Below are positions 17,172-26,769 of a stretch of DNA of 64,000 nucleotides, in pieces. A program made the position numbers and the translations under genes. Every line of letters begins with the position of its first letter. Position 1 is the first letter of the stretch. The stretch comes from Woeseiaceae bacterium (GTDB lineage Bacteria; Pseudomonadota; Gammaproteobacteria; Steroidobacterales; Woeseiaceae). The DNA lies in assembly GCA_028822065.1 (NCBI GenBank), contig JAPKEL010000005.1, positions 1-64,000 on the forward strand, in the 5' to 3' direction. The notes beneath the pieces are model-generated. The model saw only the letters and a program-made list of their open reading frames with translations, was not told the DNA's origin and did no database searches.

Positions 17172-19776
17172 TCTTGTGCTCCTGAACGCGACTTAATACA
17201 TGCAAATACCTCAATCTATTATTTTGATCTAGTTGAGAGTTAAAATTAATACGAGTATCACCGGCAGAAATCTTGTTAAGAATTTCACGTACATCACGAA
17301 TACCACTTTCGATATCCACCGACTTATGCTTATTGTTTTTAGATTGTTTAAAATCATGCAAACCAGCAGTAATAAAATTTATAGTCTGCGTATCTTTAAG
17401 GTTTATAAAAGATAAAGTTGATGGCTTTTTTTGCATGGCAGCCGCATAAACAAAGAGTTGAAAAGAAACAATGTTATTCCTCATGTCAATAATATTTTTA
17501 GCAGCGCCAGTTTTATAATCAATCACATGGAAAGTGTCATCTTTCTGAAGATCCACCCTATCCACCCTTAAGTGCAAATTAAGATTCGCATGTGCAAAGG
17601 TAAGTTTTTTTTCTACCTCGTTTATCTGAAAATAATCACGCTTAACCTCCTCCATCAAAAAAGCATGCAGCATAGTTTCGGTTCGAGACTTCTCTAATTC
17701 AAAGATTCGCTTTAAAATAGAGTTACTGCCTCTGATTTCTTTATTGAATATTTCGTTAACAGCTTTCTCGATACGTGACTGTTTTTCTTTTTCTGACCAA
17801 GATTGAATATCTTTCAATGAAGGCATAGTAGAATATAGCTCTGCCAATGAATCATGTATTAATGACCCTCTCAAAAGAGGTCCAATACCAGCCATAAATC
17901 TATTTAATGGCTTTACCAGAAGTCGCCCTTTTGCAAAAGCTGAAAATGGATCAGTAATATAAGACTGAACTGTATTTGTGCCGCCAGCCAAATACTCATT
18001 ATTCTGAGTTTTTGGCGTGTCTTCTTCTATAATTCTTGTATTGTGATTCAGAAATGGCAACAAATACCAATCTGGATCATTGCAGGATTGATCATCGCTG
18101 TCCTTAAAATCTATCATAGATGTAAAAGTTAATAATAAATCATTCTTGTTGACTGAATAACTGTAAATAATATGGCGTGCAGCTGTGGATAATGAGTCCA
18201 ATAGTTTTTGTTGCCTTATAATTGACGTCGACGAATGAAAATCTGGCATATTAAACTTTCTTTGAATTTCAAATGGAATAAAAGACGATGATTTTCCATT
18301 TTTAGGCCAGCTCTCATTATCCATTCCTGACATCCATAAATAATCAAATTCCATTCCAGAGGCTTCCTCATAACTGAGGACGCTCATGCAACTTAACGAA
18401 TTTTTTGGTCGAAATACAGTGCCCTCAATCGCGCTCAACAAACGATTAATAAGGTAGGTCAAAGTTACCTTTTTATGAATAATTTGAGTGTTTTCGAGCT
18501 GATTGAATATCTCATGCCAATTAGATAAGAGCTGATTTTCATGGTCAGAAGGATTGTTAATCCCAGGCCAGCCAATTGCACCAAGATCATCATTAAGAAT
18601 TTCAAGCCATTCTCGGATTAACTTTGCATCTCTAACTGTTTTTGTTTTCTCAATGATGGCTATTTTTACTACCACTTCTAATTCATCTTGACTCGAAGCT
18701 TCATTAAAGACTTCTAGAAATTCTTCAATATGCCAATCCCTTTCCGGCAATAATCGTAATCTTCCTTCAATGGAGTTCGAGCCTGTGGTGTTTATGCCTT
18801 GAAATAACGAGCTTCTTAATAACAAGCTCAATTCTTTTGATGATAATGCTGATTGATACCATCTCAATAAGAGCATACAAGTAAATATAATAGGGTAGAT
18901 GTTGAGATTATCACCACGCGAATCACTAATACATGATGAGTCATGATCATTATTATATTGCCAACCAGGTGACAGTCCCTCCATAATTAAATATCGGATC
19001 TCCCTGATCTTATGAGTATCATTTACTAGAACAGCTATTTTTGAATCAGGATCTTTTTTTAATAAGGATTTAACCCAAGCGCCGACTGATCTGCACTCAG
19101 CATCGAGGTCTTTATAAGTTTTATATATCAATTTGCCTGCTGAGCACTGATGATCCAAAAATTCAACTTCGATTGTGCTTTTTAAGGAGTCAATGATTAG
19201 ATCCAAGATTGGTGGTGCATCATAAAAACCAACAAATGTTATACCTTGATGATCTTCTTTTTCAAGCCATTCTTGAGGGTCACGCTGAAGTAAATGATTG
19301 ATTAGCAGCGACGGATCTAACCAATTATTTTGCGTGATCCTGCTCAAATACAACTGCAGCACATTTGAAAATAATCGTGATTCTTCGGTATTATCTAAGT
19401 CACTCACTTCATTGAATGGAACACAGTAATCGCACAATTTTTTAAATGTATCTTGAGCCTCAGTAGCTAACCGCTGAACATTTATCAGAGGGTCATCAGA
19501 AGCTTCGAGAAAACATTGCTCCCATAATATATGTGAGATATTTCCATCCAGAACCAAGGAGCTGCTAATTTTAGTATTATTTAAATACCGATATTTCATC
19601 CAATCTCGCCAAAAATATATTTTCGGGGAAATCCAAGCCTTATTTTGCAATCTTAACTGAGATTTATCATACTCGTTCAAAAGATCACGTGCTAAATAAG
19701 TAGAAGACGTTAAAATAACCTCTTTATTGTTTATTTTTGTCAGCAACCAGGGGTAAATAGGAGGATTTTCTTTCAT
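17161..19776 (-). CDS. AddB-like PD-(D/E)XK nuclease (probable DNA repair protein)
   Basis: Matches the layout of gammaproteobacterial 'probable DNA repair protein' (TIGR03623 type), about 870-900 aa, related to AddB. The N-terminal part is a degenerate helicase-like region without a Walker A. The middle contains SCMSVLSYEEASGMEFDYLWMSG, the AddB-like equivalent of motif V. The C-terminal RecB-family nuclease has LRGSLIHDSLAELY, LRVDRVDL and FHVIDYKTGAAKN, then FQLFVYAAAM. The start overlaps the CoA-transferase stop by four bases (ATGA). Function in break repair is inferred from family and from tandem placement with the AddA-like gene. Confidence 0.85.
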   Translation of the reverse strand: MKENPPIYPWLLTKINNKEVILTSSTYLARDLLNEYDKSQLRLQNKAWISPKIYFWRDWMKYRYLNNTKISSSLVLDGNISHILWEQCFLEASDDPLINVQRLATEAQDTFKKLCDYCVPFNEVSDLDNTEESRLFSNVLQLYLSRITQNNWLDPSLLINHLLQRDPQEWLEKEDHQGITFVGFYDAPPILDLIIDSLKSTIEVEFLDHQCSAGKLIYKTYKDLDAECRSVGAWVKSLLKKDPDSKIAVLVNDTHKIREIRYLIMEGLSPGWQYNNDHDSSCISDSRGDNLNIYPIIFTCMLLLRWYQSALSSKELSLLLRSSLFQGINTTGSNSIEGRLRLLPERDWHIEEFLEVFNEASSQDELEVVVKIAIIEKTKTVRDAKLIREWLEILNDDLGAIGWPGINNPSDHENQLLSNWHEIFNQLENTQIIHKKVTLTYLINRLLSAIEGTVFRPKNSLSCMSVLSYEEASGMEFDYLWMSGMDNESWPKNGKSSSFIPFEIQRKFNMPDFHSSTSIIRQQKLLDSLSTAARHIIYSYSVNKNDLLLTFTSMIDFKDSDDQSCNDPDWYLLPFLNHNTRIIEEDTPKTQNNEYLAGGTNTVQSYITDPFSAFAKGRLLVKPLNRFMAGIGPLLRGSLIHDSLAELYSTMPSLKDIQSWSEKEKQSRIEKAVNEIFNKEIRGSNSILKRIFELEKSRTETMLHAFLMEEVKRDYFQINEVEKKLTFAHANLNLHLRVDRVDLQKDDTFHVIDYKTGAAKNIIDMRNNIVSFQLFVYAAAMQKKPSTLSFINLKDTQTINFITAGLHDFKQSKNNKHKSVDIESGIRDVREILNKISAGDTRINFNSQLDQNNRLRYLHVLSRVQEHKNES

Positions 19777-20990
19777 ATTACGTGTTTAACGCGAAGCTGA
19801 TCTATATCGCTATCAGAAAAGCCTAATATTTCACGTAAAATTTCATCCGTATGCTCTCCTAATTTCGGCGGCGCTCTATTATATTGGATATCATAAGTTG
19901 AAAATGTCACTGGATTTGCCACGGTAGGTACCTTTTCATGCGATTTTGTAGTTATGTTCCTTACAATATTTCGCTCTTTAGTGTAACTATCGTCAAATAC
20001 CTCATGAATATTATTAATCGGGCCACATGGGATACCTTTCTCTCTAAGTAATGAGAGCCAATGGATTGTATTATTTTTACTAAAAATACCTTGGAGGTAA
20101 TTAATTATTTCGTCTTTATTATCAACACGTTGTTCATTTTTCTTAAATCTTTTTATAAATAATTCATCATTCTCATTCAAGCATGTCATTAGCCGTTCAA
20201 ATTGCTTGTCATTTCCAACAGCTAGCATCATATCCCCATCACTCGTTGAAAATGCTTGATAAGGCACAATATTCGGATGACCGCTCCCCTCTCTAGTTGG
20301 AATTTGATCCCCAACTAAATAATTCATACTTTGATTCGCTAGCCATGCAACTTGGCTGTCAAATAAGGGGACATTTATACGTTGCCCCTCTTCATTCTGC
20401 TCCCTCCGGTAAAGCGATGCCAATACAGCTGATACAGCATACATTCCGGCCATAATATCTGCTATTGCAACCCCTGCTTTCTGCGGTTTACCGTCTTTTT
20501 CACCCGTGATACTCATGAAGCCACCAGAAGCTTGAATCATTGCATCATAACCAGATTCATTAGCTTTACTCGAAGTTTCAGAAAAAGCTGTAATCGAGCA
20601 ATATATTAATTTGTTATTAATTTTTTTTAGTTGTGTTTCACCTAGGCCATATCTATCAAGTGTTCCAGTTCGATAATTTTCAATCAAAACATCACACGAT
20701 TTAACTAGTTCTTTTATAATTGAGGCGCCTTCTTTGGTTGAGAAATCACAGGTTAATGAACGCTTATTTCTATTGGCGGCTAAAAAATAAGCCGCATCTG
20801 ATTGATCAACTCGCTTATTACCACTAACCCAAGGAGGGCCCCATTGACGTGTGTCATCACCTGTAATTGGCTTCTCTATTTTAATTACCTCGGCACCATA
20901 ATCAGCCAATAACTGTGTGGCCCATGGCCCGGCTAAGACTCGACTCATATCCAATACACGAATACCTTCGAGCAATGAGTTAGCGCTCAC
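19773..20990 (-). CDS. CaiB/BaiF-type (family III) CoA-transferase
   Basis: Transfers CoA between carboxylic acids through an aspartyl-CoA intermediate. The fold signature VLDMSRVLAGPWATQLLADYGAEVIKIE opens the protein, and the catalytic aspartate is D178 in GVAIADIMAGMYA, equivalent to D169 of formyl-CoA transferase. At 405 aa the length is standard. The start is a GTG inside the end of the sulfurtransferase gene. The acid substrate cannot be read from sequence; nearby ETF and acyl-CoA enzymes suggest catabolism of an organic or fatty acid, which is inference. Confidence 0.88.
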   Translation of the reverse strand: MSANSLLEGIRVLDMSRVLAGPWATQLLADYGAEVIKIEKPITGDDTRQWGPPWVSGNKRVDQSDAAYFLAANRNKRSLTCDFSTKEGASIIKELVKSCDVLIENYRTGTLDRYGLGETQLKKINNKLIYCSITAFSETSSKANESGYDAMIQASGGFMSITGEKDGKPQKAGVAIADIMAGMYAVSAVLASLYRREQNEEGQRINVPLFDSQVAWLANQSMNYLVGDQIPTREGSGHPNIVPYQAFSTSDGDMMLAVGNDKQFERLMTCLNENDELFIKRFKKNEQRVDNKDEIINYLQGIFSKNNTIHWLSLLREKGIPCGPINNIHEVFDDSYTKERNIVRNITTKSHEKVPTVANPVTFSTYDIQYNRAPPKLGEHTDEILREILGFSDSDIDQLRVKHVI

Positions 20991-21831
20991 TAATCACTGG
21001 CCTTTCATTATCGGTAATCCACTCGCTCCATGAACCAGGATACAAAGCAGGTTCTGGTATCCCCGCGATCACTGCTGACATTGAAAGATGGCAAGCTGTC
21101 ACCCCTGAACCGCACATCACGCCCCAACTTTTACCTATATTTAATTTTTTATCATTCCATATTTGCTTGATTTTATCAGAGTCTTTCCAGCTACCATCCG
21201 GATTGAGAAACTCCATAAAAGGCACGTTAATTGCATTAGGTATATGCCCGGCAACCCTATCAATTGGCTCAACCAGTCCATTGAAGCGATCTTTATCTCT
21301 TGCATCTATCAATGTAAAATTAGTATTATTTAAAACCCAAGCCTCTAATGTTGTAGTTGACCATGTGGAATTTAATCTTGGTCTAGCTTTGAAATCTCCT
21401 TCAATAAATCTAGGTAATGATATTTCTAAAGCAAAATCATGCCTCAACCATGATTCAATACCGCCATCTAAAACAGATACTTTTTGATGGCCCAACCACC
21501 TGAGAAGCCACCATAATCTTGCTGCAATAGCCCCGTTATTCGTATCATAAACAATCACATGCGTTTTGTTATTAATGCCCCAGCTTCTAAAAAGCATAGA
21601 TATTTGGTCGATATCAGGCAAGGGATGACGACCCGTTAGTGAAGTAACTTTTCCAGCTAAGTCGTCATCTAAGTGAGCATAAACAGCATTCGGGATATGC
21701 CCTTGGTAATAGGCTTTTTTTCCTTCATTTGAATCAAGTAATGAAAAACGAGCATCAACAATCAGGTAATTATCATGGTTTAAATAACCAACCAAACATT
21801 CTGGTGATATCAATACATTGTGATCGAACAT
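20980..21831 (-). CDS. sseA: Two-domain sulfurtransferase, 3-mercaptopyruvate type
   Basis: Moves sulfur from 3-mercaptopyruvate or thiosulfate to a thiol or cyanide acceptor through a cysteine persulfide. Two rhodanese domains are present: an inactive N-terminal one with LIVDARFSL and GHIPNAVYAHLD, and an active C-terminal one with LIDARDKDRF and GHIPNAINVPF. The active-site loop is MCGSGVTACH with C240. CGSGVT is the mercaptopyruvate sulfurtransferase form, whereas thiosulfate rhodaneses have CRKGVT. At 283 aa the length is normal. It is the first gene of an overlapping minus-strand set with caiB and the addB/addA-like genes. Confidence 0.87.
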   Translation of the reverse strand: MFDHNVLISPECLVGYLNHDNYLIVDARFSLLDSNEGKKAYYQGHIPNAVYAHLDDDLAGKVTSLTGRHPLPDIDQISMLFRSWGINNKTHVIVYDTNNGAIAARLWWLLRWLGHQKVSVLDGGIESWLRHDFALEISLPRFIEGDFKARPRLNSTWSTTTLEAWVLNNTNFTLIDARDKDRFNGLVEPIDRVAGHIPNAINVPFMEFLNPDGSWKDSDKIKQIWNDKKLNIGKSWGVMCGSGVTACHLSMSAVIAGIPEPALYPGSWSEWITDNERPVISER

Positions 21832-21942
21832 AATTAAACCAATATCAACTATAAAAAATTAACAAAAAAAGCGTTATATACTTGTACCAAAGTATACTCT
21901 CATAGACAATACGATTTCTAAAAAATATATAAGGATAGATCA

Positions 21943-22692
21943 GTGGGAAAAATAATTGTTGGACTAAAGCGTGTCATTGATTACAACGTGCGTGTTAGAG
22001 TTCGTCCAGACGGAAGCGGTGTTGAAACTGATGGCGTCAAAATGAGCATTAATCCATTTGATGAAATTGCGCTTGAAGAAGCACTAAGGATTAAAGAACA
22101 AGGTAACGCTGATGAAGTTATTGTTCTATCAATTGGGGCAAGTGAATCGCAGCAGCAATTACGCACAGGTTTAGCCATGGGTGCCGATAGAGCTATCTTA
22201 GTCGAAACGAGCACGAACCTTGATCCCTTAAGCATTACCAAAGTCTTTCAGAAAATTATAACTCAAGAAAATCCAAATCTAGTAATATTAGGTAAACAAG
22301 CTATTGATAATGATAATAATCAAACAGGGCAAATGCTAGCCGCGCTCCTTGAGTGGCCGCAAGCCACTTTTGCATCAAAAATTTCTTTCTCTGATGGCAA
22401 AGCTCAGGTGACAAGAGAAGTAGATACTGGATTAGAGACCATTGAAGTTACAATGCCTGCAATTATAACGGCAGATCTTAGACTCAATGAACCAAGGTAC
22501 GTAAAATTACCTGATATCATGAAAGCGAAGAAAAAACCCTTAGAAATAATTGCATTTGAAGAATTCGGTATTACCCCAAAAAATACAATTAATATCCTCA
22601 ATACAGAGCCTCCAGAACAAAGGCAAAAAGGCATAATGGTCGATAACGTTACTGCGCTTATAGAAGAACTCGAAAATAAAGGTTTAGTTTAA
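21943..22692 (+). CDS. etfB: Electron transfer flavoprotein beta subunit
   Basis: Small subunit of ETF, which takes electrons from acyl-CoA dehydrogenases and passes them to ETF-ubiquinone oxidoreductase. VGLKRVIDYNVRVRVRPDG, MSINPFDEIALEEALRIKE and VILGKQAIDNDNNQTGQMLA are highly conserved EtfB blocks with the AMP site. At 249 aa the length is standard. The start is GTG with AAGGAT upstream. It overlaps etfA by one base, so the pair is translationally coupled. The acyl-CoA dehydrogenase at 30288-31499 and the FadJ-like enzyme are likely functional partners. Confidence 0.96.
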   Translation: MGKIIVGLKRVIDYNVRVRVRPDGSGVETDGVKMSINPFDEIALEEALRIKEQGNADEVIVLSIGASESQQQLRTGLAMGADRAILVETSTNLDPLSITKVFQKIITQENPNLVILGKQAIDNDNNQTGQMLAALLEWPQATFASKISFSDGKAQVTREVDTGLETIEVTMPAIITADLRLNEPRYVKLPDIMKAKKKPLEIIAFEEFGITPKNTINILNTEPPEQRQKGIMVDNVTALIEELENKGLV

Positions 22693-23636
22693 TGAATAAA
22701 ATTCTCGTAATCGCTGAGCATAATGGCACAGATATCAATGGCAGCACGAATAAATGTGTCACTTGTGCAGATAACATACCAGAAAGTGAAATTGACGTGG
22801 TTGTATTTTCACAAAAAGGGGCCGCTTTAGCTTCACAAGCCGCAAAAATAGATGGAGTAAACAAAGTCATAATAATTGACAGCGATTTCAATGAGCATAA
22901 TTTAGCGGCTATCATTGCCCCTCAGATAGTTTGTGTTGCTGAGGATTATTCGCATATTTTCGGTCCCTCTACCACTTTTGGTAAAGACCTTATGCCAAGA
23001 GTCGCTGCATTAATGAATACCAATCAAATCAGCGATATCATGGGAGTCATGAACGCACGTTCATTCAGGCGCCCAACTTACGCTGGCAATGCTATTTTAA
23101 CGGTAGAAGTTATTGAATCAGAAAAAATTATTGCCACAATAAGAACAGCATCATTTGCTGCTGCTGGAAATGATAATAATGCCGATATTGATAATGTGAC
23201 GCTTGATATTCAGCTACCTGATCATACAAAATTTATATCTTTACAATCCGGTAAATCGGATCGACCGGACTTACAAACTGCCAAGAAAGTAGTTTCAGGT
23301 GGTAGAGCATTGGCTAGTGAAGAAAACTTTAAAATTATTTACGATTTAGCTGATTCTCTTGGAGCTGGTGCCGGTGCATCACGCGCTGCTGTGGACGCTG
23401 GTTACGTCCCAAATGAAATGCAGGTGGGCCAAACAGGAAAAATAATAGCGCCTGATTTGTATATTGCTATTGGCATATCTGGTGCAATCCAGCATCTCAC
23501 TGGAATCAAGGATGCAGGGACTATCGTTGCAATCAATAAGGATGAAGATGCGCCTATTTTTGAAGTAGCAGATATCGGCCTAGTTGGCGATCTTTTTAAA
23601 GTAATACCTGAGCTACAAGCAGCGCTCGAGAAATAA
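22692..23636 (+). CDS. etfA: Electron transfer flavoprotein alpha subunit
   Basis: Large subunit of ETF that binds FAD. The C-terminal FAD domain is plain: [66 protein letters not shown] and the closing [19 protein letters not shown]. At 314 aa it is the usual size. It starts at the TAATG overlap with etfB and ends one base before the convergent peroxiredoxin gene stop. No ETF-quinone oxidoreductase gene is in the window, so that part of the chain must be encoded elsewhere. Confidence 0.96.
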   Translation: MNKILVIAEHNGTDINGSTNKCVTCADNIPESEIDVVVFSQKGAALASQAAKIDGVNKVIIIDSDFNEHNLAAIIAPQIVCVAEDYSHIFGPSTTFGKDLMPRVAALMNTNQISDIMGVMNARSFRRPTYAGNAILTVEVIESEKIIATIRTASFAAAGNDNNADIDNVTLDIQLPDHTKFISLQSGKSDRPDLQTAKKVVSGGRALASEENFKIIYDLADSLGAGAGASRAAVDAGYVPNEMQVGQTGKIIAPDLYIAIGISGAIQHLTGIKDAGTIVAINKDEDAPIFEVADIGLVGDLFKVIPELQAALEK

Positions 23637-23637
23637 T

Positions 23638-24120
23638 TTATAACTTAGATAATATTGACTCTGCTTTGCTGACTGCAATCTTTCCTGGCTCCTCAATCAT
23701 GAGTTCTGTAATAATCCCATCTTCAGCAATTAAGGCGAATCTTTTGCTGCGTATGCCCATTCCGAAGTTACTGTTATCATTATCTAAACCTAGTGATCTT
23801 GTATAATCACCATTACCATCAGCTAACATCATAATTTTATCTTCCACGCCTCTATCGAGGCCCCAAGCATGCATCACAAAGGAGTCATTAACTGACATGC
23901 AAGCAATTGTATCCACTTTTTTAGCAAATATTTCGTCAGCAAATTCTAAATAACTAGGCAAATGACTGATGGAACAACCAGGTGTAAATGCCCCAGGTAC
24001 AGCAAATAGTACTACTTTTTTTCCATTAAATAATTCGTCTATAGTAAGTGGTGCAGGACCTTCATCAGTCATAATTGTGAATACGCCTGGTGGTAAATTA
24101 TCACCAATTTTAATCGTCAT
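23638..24120 (-). CDS. Peroxiredoxin 5-type (redoxin family)
   Basis: Thiol peroxidase that reduces hydrogen peroxide and alkyl hydroperoxides. The peroxidatic cysteine is C49 in [11 protein letters not shown], the Prx5 form of the PxxxTxxC motif. The sequence closely follows bacterial Prx5: [31 protein letters not shown] and [13 protein letters not shown]. The ATG at 24120 was chosen because GGGGGAG lies six bases upstream; the frame is open to 24198 inside the ferredoxin gene, but the extra 26 residues are unlike the family. This gives 160 aa, the normal length. It lies directly after the ferredoxin gene. Confidence 0.92.
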   Translation of the reverse strand: MTIKIGDNLPPGVFTIMTDEGPAPLTIDELFNGKKVVLFAVPGAFTPGCSISHLPSYLEFADEIFAKKVDTIACMSVNDSFVMHAWGLDRGVEDKIMMLADGNGDYTRSLGLDNDNSNFGMGIRSKRFALIAEDGIITELMIEEPGKIAVSKAESILSKL

Positions 24121-24169
24121 CAAGCTCCCCCTTTCTAAAGTTATTGTGCCGGTTAAATCTAGACTAAGA

Positions 24170-24490
24170 CTAACACTCATTCTCTGCGATATGAACAATC
24201 AAGCCATCCAGTTCATGTGTAACCTCAATCTGACAGGTCAGTCGACTGTTATCACGCCTCTCAAAAGCAGCATCCAGCATACTGTCTTCCATATCATCCG
24301 GAGGTATTAATTTATCTATCCATTCCGGATCAATATAGGCATGACATGTTGCACATGCACAGGCGCCGCCACATTCTGCTGGTAATCCATCGATATCGTT
24401 ATTAACTGCGCCTTCCATGACGGTATACCCAATATCAACATCGACTTGATGATTATCACCACTCGGGGTGATGTAGTTTATTTTAGGCAT
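24170..24490 (-). CDS. fdx: [2Fe-2S] ferredoxin, adrenodoxin type
   Basis: Small electron carrier. The cluster ligands follow the adrenodoxin pattern C-x5-C-x2-C: C40, C46 and C49 in AECGGACACATCHAYI, with the fourth, C86, in RLTCQIEV. At 106 aa it is of the ISC ferredoxin/adrenodoxin class. No isc genes are adjacent, so a partner such as a P450, a hydroxylase or the iron-sulfur assembly machinery cannot be named. It comes 82 bases after the TPR gene of the TonB operon and is followed by the peroxiredoxin gene. Confidence 0.92.
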   Translation of the reverse strand: MPKINYITPSGDNHQVDVDIGYTVMEGAVNNDIDGLPAECGGACACATCHAYIDPEWIDKLIPPDDMEDSMLDAAFERRDNSRLTCQIEVTHELDGLIVHIAENEC

Positions 24491-24545
24491 TCAATTATCC
24501 ATTGCTTGGCAGGCATCATTGGTCTAGGCATTATAAATTTTCAAA

Positions 24546-24572
24546 CCTCTCCAGTGAGAAGCTATCTAAGAT
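24546..24572 (-). terminator. Possible weak terminator after the TonB operon
   Basis: On the minus strand CTTCTC and GAGAGG (24561-24556 and 24551-24546) form a six-pair stem with a four-base loop and one G-U pair, followed by TTTGAAAATTTAT. The T-run is broken, so termination would be partial at best, and read-through into the ferredoxin gene remains possible. Confidence 0.3.
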
Positions 24573-26102
24573 TTATATTCTTGCTGCTCGTGCTTGAGCG
24601 CGCCTTTTAGCTAGAGCATCAGCTTGTTTTTTTGCCGCATTTTCAGCGAGTTCTATTTGCTTATTTCTAGCGATATCACTTTCTATTACCGCTATCCATT
24701 GACCTGAAATACGCTGTGATCGTTTTGTTTTACTTGCGGCTTTGAAAGCTTTGATAGAATCTTTGTATTTTTTTTCATTATAAAGACACATTCCAAGCGA
24801 TATTTGAGCATTATCAGGGCTCTTGATTTTGCCTTTTTTAATACCAGCTCTCACTGCCTTTACACATTCACCGTGCATCGCCAAATTAAGATAAGCATTT
24901 CCTAATCTTAAATCTAATTCACCTTCGTCAGATAATTTTGCTGCCATTTTTAGTGCTGGAATTGCCATTTCATCTTCTGATGCAAGCGTAAAGGCTTGCG
25001 ACATTAACCTGTAATTTTTTGCATTACCCTCTACGCGACCATTTTTTATTTCTTTATCAAGAAGAAGTGCTCCTTTAAAGGGTACCTCTGCTTGCATATA
25101 TAATTGAGCCATCGTAATTATCTCAGCAGGTTTTTCCAATAACCCTTGTGTGTGTGCTGCATCGTAGGCATATATGAGGTTTTCATCTTCACCTAATTCA
25201 GTGTAAGCGCCTGCTAATGAGAACCAATATCTCTTTTTAGGCCAATGTAAAAGCAAGGTCTTTTGAATATCTCTAACTTTATTAAAATCTTCTTGTTGGA
25301 AATAAGCGAAATTAAGCAATACATACCAATCTTCTTTCGGTAGAGGTTCCTTACTTGCTAATTTTCTTGCTTCTGCTAATTTATTTGTTGCTGCAACTAT
25401 CTCGATCTCTTCTCTCGCCTCATTCAGTTTTGCCTCAGCTGTAACCACAGCTGCTGCTCTTCGAGCTTTTTTTCTACGTACATCGACAACCAATGCTGTT
25501 TCTATTGGCTCAATCATCTCTTTGTAACGTTCTATTTGATAGAGGTTCTGCGCATATAGAATATAAGCAGTTGCAGGTGGATTGACTTCCAATTTTAAAT
25601 AATCCTGTACTAAAGATATAGCCCTAGAATAATTTTCTTCCATCGTATTCAATTGAGCTAATGTATAAGTGGTTGTTTTTTTTATTTGTTCTTCAATGGT
25701 TGGAATTCTTAACATTTCTTCGTAGGCGCTCATCGCCCTTGGAAGATCTTCCATATTATAATAAACAAAACCCAGATAGTTCATTACATTCTGTCGCTCA
25801 TAATCAGAAATCTTAGTACTTGCGCGAAGAGCGTTGAGAATCTTCAGAGCGCCATCGTTATCCTCAGCCTCCATCATTTCCTGGGCTTTGGTTATTTTTG
25901 CGTAAACACTTTTACTTACCGCCTGAGCTTTCTTCGTTTTCGTTCTGTTTCGACGATCACGCTCGGTTTCACCAGACTTTAATCGATCAGCTTCAGACTG
26001 TGCACTACTTGGGGTTGTTTGAGAAAATACAGATCCCACTAATAAAATAGATGCAAAGGCAATTGCTATTAACTTCCTATTTGTATTTTTATTTATCAAC
26101 AT
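24573..26102 (-). CDS. TPR protein of the TonB2-type system
   Basis: Secreted tetratricopeptide repeat protein that ends the TonB operon. The ATG at 26102 has AAGG seven bases upstream and gives a signal peptide, LIAIAFASILLVGSVFSQ. A GTG at 26129 is less likely. After a charged stretch the protein is a chain of TPR-like helical pairs, for example NVMNYLGFVYYNMEDLPRAM and DWYVLLNFAYFQQEDFNK. It has an Ala/Arg-rich end, KRRAQARAARI. A TPR gene in this position is known in Vibrio-type TonB2 clusters, where it is linked to TonB function. Its periplasmic role is inferred from the signal peptide and neighbours. Confidence 0.82.
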   Translation of the reverse strand: MLINKNTNRKLIAIAFASILLVGSVFSQTTPSSAQSEADRLKSGETERDRRNRTKTKKAQAVSKSVYAKITKAQEMMEAEDNDGALKILNALRASTKISDYERQNVMNYLGFVYYNMEDLPRAMSAYEEMLRIPTIEEQIKKTTTYTLAQLNTMEENYSRAISLVQDYLKLEVNPPATAYILYAQNLYQIERYKEMIEPIETALVVDVRRKKARRAAAVVTAEAKLNEAREEIEIVAATNKLAEARKLASKEPLPKEDWYVLLNFAYFQQEDFNKVRDIQKTLLLHWPKKRYWFSLAGAYTELGEDENLIYAYDAAHTQGLLEKPAEIITMAQLYMQAEVPFKGALLLDKEIKNGRVEGNAKNYRLMSQAFTLASEDEMAIPALKMAAKLSDEGELDLRLGNAYLNLAMHGECVKAVRAGIKKGKIKSPDNAQISLGMCLYNEKKYKDSIKAFKAASKTKRSQRISGQWIAVIESDIARNKQIELAENAAKKQADALAKRRAQARAARI

Positions 26103-26145
26103 TATTAAACCTTCAGTTCTTATGCGCACTTAATAGTATAAAAAA

Positions 26146-26751
26146 TTAATCTTCTATCTTGAATGTTATTCTTGTTTTAACGCCAGATACCGCTTGCGGA
26201 ACACCATCAACCACACGTGGCTTATACTTGAATTTTAATACAGCTCTTTGTGAAGAACGATCGAACAATGAACTTGTACAAAATTCTGCGATTGGATCAA
26301 TCGTAGTACCAGTAGGAGTTACCGTAAAACTCATATCACAATAGCCTTCTAGGTTACGCGATAATGCTCGAGCAGGATAAATTGGCGCCACTCTCACGAT
26401 TGGCAGGTAATCACCTTCAGCGATATTCATGCCACCAGGACCGCCAATATTTAAATTATTACTTACTGATGGTGGAGGAATATTAATAGTCGGGGCATTT
26501 GGGTCTACTGTGTCCATATCCTGTGGAGGCATTTCTTGTGGTATTTCTGGTGGTTTAGGTGGCTTTTCTGGTGTTATATCTTCAGTATTAACGTTTTCAT
26601 TCCGTCTAATCCTTACAAATTCTAACAAATGCCGTGCCCTAGGCTCAGTCAATGCACTTTTACCTGAAGCAATGAGTAGATGCATAACAAATAGAAGACT
26701 AATGGTAATTGCAGATCCAACTATAATGGATATCGCATATCTTACATACAT
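26146..26751 (-). CDS. tonB: TonB energy transducer
   Basis: Links the inner-membrane proton channel to TonB-dependent outer-membrane receptors. It has an N-terminal membrane helix, YAISIIVGSAITISLLFVMH, then a short Pro/Glu-rich linker (PPKPPEIPQEMPPQ) and a C-terminal TonB fold with PIVRVAPIYPARALSRNLEG and VLKFKYKPRVVDG. At 201 aa, with the short linker, it is like Vibrio TonB2 rather than the longer TonB1. It lies in an operon of ExbB, ExbD and TtpC homologues. No TonB-dependent receptor is in the window, so the substrate is unknown. Confidence 0.93.
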   Translation of the reverse strand: MYVRYAISIIVGSAITISLLFVMHLLIASGKSALTEPRARHLLEFVRIRRNENVNTEDITPEKPPKPPEIPQEMPPQDMDTVDPNAPTINIPPPSVSNNLNIGGPGGMNIAEGDYLPIVRVAPIYPARALSRNLEGYCDMSFTVTPTGTTIDPIAEFCTSSLFDRSSQRAVLKFKYKPRVVDGVPQAVSGVKTRITFKIED

Positions 26752-26769
26752 TGAAGCAACCTCTTATTG

